From the NCBI RefSeq assembly GCF_022539665.2, contig NC_081331.1, positions 5,180,501 to 5,244,500 on the forward strand: 64,000 bases of DNA, written 5' to 3'. This DNA comes from Daphnia carinata. Its lineage: Eukaryota > Arthropoda > Branchiopoda > Diplostraca > Daphniidae. The stretch's first letter is position 1; every line of letters starts with the position of its first letter. Position numbers and translations under genes: made by a program. Below, piece by piece: positions 60,873 through 64,000 of this stretch. The notes beneath the pieces were generated by a model, which worked only from the letters and a program-made list of their open reading frames with translations, did not search any database and was not told where the DNA came from.

Positions 60873-63059
60873 ATGGCACTGAATATCCAGCAAGTTTTAA
60901 TTAGCGATCCAGTTGACCCAATCTGTTCGAAGATCCTTCAAGATTACGGTATGAACGTCACCTACGCTCGTCAGTGGACGAAAGAGCGACTTCTCCAAGA
61001 AATTCAGGTATCTGTGTTTATTGAAATTCCTGGCTGGGTTTCCCTTTTCTTCTCACAAATACTTGACTATAAATAGAATACTATTGCTCTACTTGAATCG
61101 ATTTTTAGAATTATGAAGTATTGATTGTCCGTTCCGAAACGAAAGTTACTGATGAGGTACTGGCAGCAGCTACTAAATTGCGTCTGGTGGGTCGGGCTGG
61201 AACCGGACTGGACAATGTTGACATTGCGGCCGCCACTCGTCGAGGTGTTCTCGTCATGAAGTACATAGAATTATTCATTTCATTGTCCAATAGAACGAAC
61301 TAACATTCCTAAAGTGTCGTGACACGAAAACACGAATGTTTGCAACTCACATTCTTTTTTAACTTATCCAGTACACCTGGCGGAAATACGATGAGCGCAG
61401 CCGAACACACCTGCGCCATGATTGCTGCTCTCAGTCGGTAAAGGAAAATTACATTTTCGTATTTCTGGAGGTTGTTGAGCACAGCTTGACAAATGTTTTA
61501 TGTCAGGCACATTCCACAGGCTTGTGCTGCCCTTAAGAACGGAATCTGGGACCGAAAGACATACATGGGTAACGAACTGCATGGCAAAACGTTAGCTATT
61601 CTCGGTCTGGGACGTATTGGGCGTGAGGTGGCGATCAGGATGCAAGCATTTGGCATGAAGGTAAACACTGTTAAACTCCAAATACTCGACATTTCGTTTG
61701 TACGCCGTTTGTGCATAACACAGACTATCGGCTATGATCCGATGATTGAAAAACAAGCTGCAGCTGAATTCGGTGTTGTCAAACTGGAGCTGGAAGATAT
61801 CTGGCCATTGGCTGACTACATCACCGTTCACACACCTTACATGCCGCAAACACACCGTAAGGATCATAGGTTTATTGCCAAGATTTGATTCTTATCCAAT
61901 ATAGTTTCCCCTATTTTTTTTTAGATCTTATCAGCACATCAGCGTTGATGCGTTGCAAGTCTTCCGTGCGGATTATCAATATTGCTCGTGGAGGTATTGT
62001 CGACGAGAACGCATTACTGGATGCGCTCAACTCCGATAGTTGCCAAGGTGCTGCGTTGGACGTCTTTGTTCAAGAACCTCCTAAAGAAGGCGCGACCACC
62101 TGGCAATTGATTCAGCATCCCCGCGTCATCTGCACCCCGCATCTGGGCGCATCAACGGTCGAGGCTCAGGAACGAGTCGCTCGTGAAATCGCAGAACAAC
62201 TCATCGATTTGGTCGAGGGCCGACAAGCAGTCGGCATCGCTAATGCACCCAATCTTGCCCTTTCTATGGTGGAACGCAACAAACCATGGATGCAGCTAGC
62301 CCAAGCTTTGGGACACCTGGCCAATTCTTTAGCAGAAGGAAGTCTTGACCGATGTCCATCCGGCAGCGAAACGTCCGTCGAATTGATATGTTGTGGTAAA
62401 ATTCTGCTGTGACGTTTTGGATTGACATGATGGTCCATATTTGTTTGGATTGGAAAACAGGCGAAGGGACGGAAGACGTCAATTTGCTAGCCAGCTCTGC
62501 CTTGGTTGGCCATCTGAATGGCATGAAAGCCAATGGTATCAATATTATCAACGCCGCAATCCTAGCTCGTGACATTGGAGTAACCATCAGTGCCCGTCAT
62601 GTTGGATCGTCCAAATATCTGTCAATCGTCCAAGATCTAGAAAAGCTATTGCAGTTGACAGTCGCTCGAGGACCTTTCAATATTCAACTGATTGGTACAA
62701 TCGGTGTTCTCAGTTGTGGAAGAGGATTGCAGGTGTAACAAATAAGACTGAATCTATCATTAAAACTCATAGGCAGCGTTCAAGGAAGCAACCCAGTCTT
62801 GTATGCCATCAACGGTTGCTGGTTCCCGTTTGGCGCGACACTTTCGGGTAACGTGTTGCTCTTCAACGGCAAACAACCGGATACGACGTTGACAGCGTTG
62901 ATGGGTGCCTTGGCAGCGTCGGGAGTTGGCGTTTCAGCTGTGATGTGCACACCTCCTGGAGCTTCCTGTTGGTTGGCCTTGCGTACGGCCGATGTCTTCC
63001 AGAACCCGCAAAAACTCAACGGGCCCGACGCCACCTTTATCGCCCAATTAATGTTCTAA
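60873..63059 (+). CDS. PHGDH: D-3-phosphoglycerate dehydrogenase
   Basis: Cytosolic NAD-dependent enzyme that oxidises 3-phosphoglycerate to 3-phosphohydroxypyruvate, first step of the phosphorylated serine pathway. Exons 60873-61007, 61109-61260, 61372-61437, 61507-61660, 61724-61856, 61925-62395, 62461-62694, 62773-63059; 1632 nt, 543 residues (human 533). The substrate-domain start has [15 protein letters not shown] and [13 protein letters not shown]. The Rossmann loop is GLGRIG (151-156). The catalytic triad is R235 (NIARGG), E264 (VQEPP) and H286 (CTPHLGAST), matching human R236, E265 and H283. The C-terminal regulatory part is long and animal-type, with [14 protein letters not shown] and [16 protein letters not shown]. 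The start follows the TATA/initiator by about 150 bp and opens with the usual short N-terminus. No lesion seen. Confidence 0.95.
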
Positions 63060-64000
63060 TATCAGCTTTCACGGTAGGATCTAAAAAAATAGTTTGCTTG
63101 CCATAGAGCCTACGCCTTTCTGAATTCTTAAAAGTACAATTTTACGAGATAAGCTCAATATACCGTATCATTCGTTCGCCATGGTGAAATTTTTCATAGG
63201 TCTCGTTGTCGTAAGAAAAGACTCGAGAAAAGTTTTGTTAGATCGATTGCTTGACTCGGTTACAAGAAGTTTCATGGCCAGCAATTTGCTACCCTTTATT
63301 GCGCATTGAACACTTGCAATAGGTCAGTTTGCTATTGTCATTCACCTCTGATAAATGCCACAGAACTTAGATCTTCAGTTACTTGTTTTAGTTTTCTTCT
63401 TGTTGTTAAGATGTGAAGGGGCTTCTTAAATTGAAACGGCATGCCACTAGTATTATAGACACGGAACGCCATCAGCAAATGAGAGGTAGGAACAAGAGAA
63501 AAGAGAAAGCAGGAGGGAAACTGAAGAAAACCAAACAGAACCAGATATGTCCAGTTTCGTGCCTTGTCAGTCCTTGAAACAAAACCAGTGTGGTATCACG
63601 CTATACCCTCGAGCTGCTTTGGTTTGGGGGAAAAACAACACAGGTCGTATTCTGTTATCTAAAAAAACGGGACGAAGACTTGTTTCTGGACAGGCATAGA
63701 AAGTAAAGGCTCAGGAAGTATAACTCTCAAGGTAATTTTCAGGTAGGTAAACAACCCACTATCGTTATTTATATTTTATTTAAAGGTACTAATGCAGGTT
63801 TAATCGGCATAGTGGCGAAGGTTTTTCCTAGTTTCTCCATCGTAAACGAATAGACCATTTTGGACACAGTCTTCCGAACTCGATTTTTTCTTAAAGGGAT
63901 GTGAAAGAAGCTTTTTTTTCGAGTAACAGGTTTTTTTTCCAGCATTTTGTTTCCGTTTATTGAAAAACAGTTGGGTTGACGATAAAAGAAGCCACTTTAT
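63060..64000. other. Downstream flank of PHGDH
   Basis: A/T-rich, includes the PHGDH 3' UTR; nothing else supported before the window ends. Confidence 0.45.

Overview
The window is eukaryotic genomic DNA. It holds multi-exon genes with short GT-AG introns (many 65-120 bp), TATA plus TCAGT-type core promoters, one nuclear tRNA gene and large A/T-rich spacers. The gene content (single-lipoyl-domain DLAT, ATF-2, a GalNAc-transferase, PHGDH, duplicated secreted EndoU nucleases, FN3 membrane proteins of a kind I recall from arthropods) points to an arthropod. A Daphnia-like branchiopod is my best guess; this is an inference from gene style and family, not a database match.

Layout. 0-8 kb is dense and housekeeping: an ATF-2/ATF-7 bZIP gene (-, 62-2226) lies head to head with the pyruvate dehydrogenase E2 gene DLAT (+, 2486-4847), which carries a tRNA-Cys(GCA) gene inside an intron. 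DLAT converges on a polypeptide GalNAc-transferase gene (-, 5241-7743). A possible non-autonomous inverted-repeat element (7917-8614) and about 5 kb with no visible gene follow. At 13.7-15.9 kb is a secreted two-domain cysteine-rich protein that looks like a Dickkopf relative. At 17.4-18.5 kb and 26.4-27.5 kb are two copies of a secreted EndoU endoribonuclease gene, duplicated with promoter and 3' region; the second has a frameshifted C-terminus. Between them, on the minus strand, are the last two exons of a single-pass membrane protein gene (20.1-22.7 kb). From 27.8 to 37.8 kb I see only low-complexity spacer and weak ORFs.

The most novel part is 37.9-44.0 kb: three tandem minus-strand genes for small secreted proteins of a family I do not recognise. 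They share exon phases, core promoters and an internally repeated module, T-[IV]-x-E-x(3)-S-T-x(4)-C-x(7,8)-C, twice per protein. A long spacer (44.1-52.5 kb) precedes a plus-strand FN3 transmembrane gene (52.5-59.3 kb). Its membrane and juxtamembrane segment matches that of the 20-22 kb gene, so the two are paralogues. The window closes with 3-phosphoglycerate dehydrogenase (+, 60.9-63.1 kb).

Exon models were built by hand from frame, splice dinucleotides and family motifs. For each complete gene the summed exon length is a multiple of three. The first 5 kb feed central metabolism and stress-responsive transcription. The rest is mostly secretory-pathway products (glycosyltransferase, secreted nucleases, secreted repeat proteins, receptor-like membrane proteins), and I see no single operon-like pathway.
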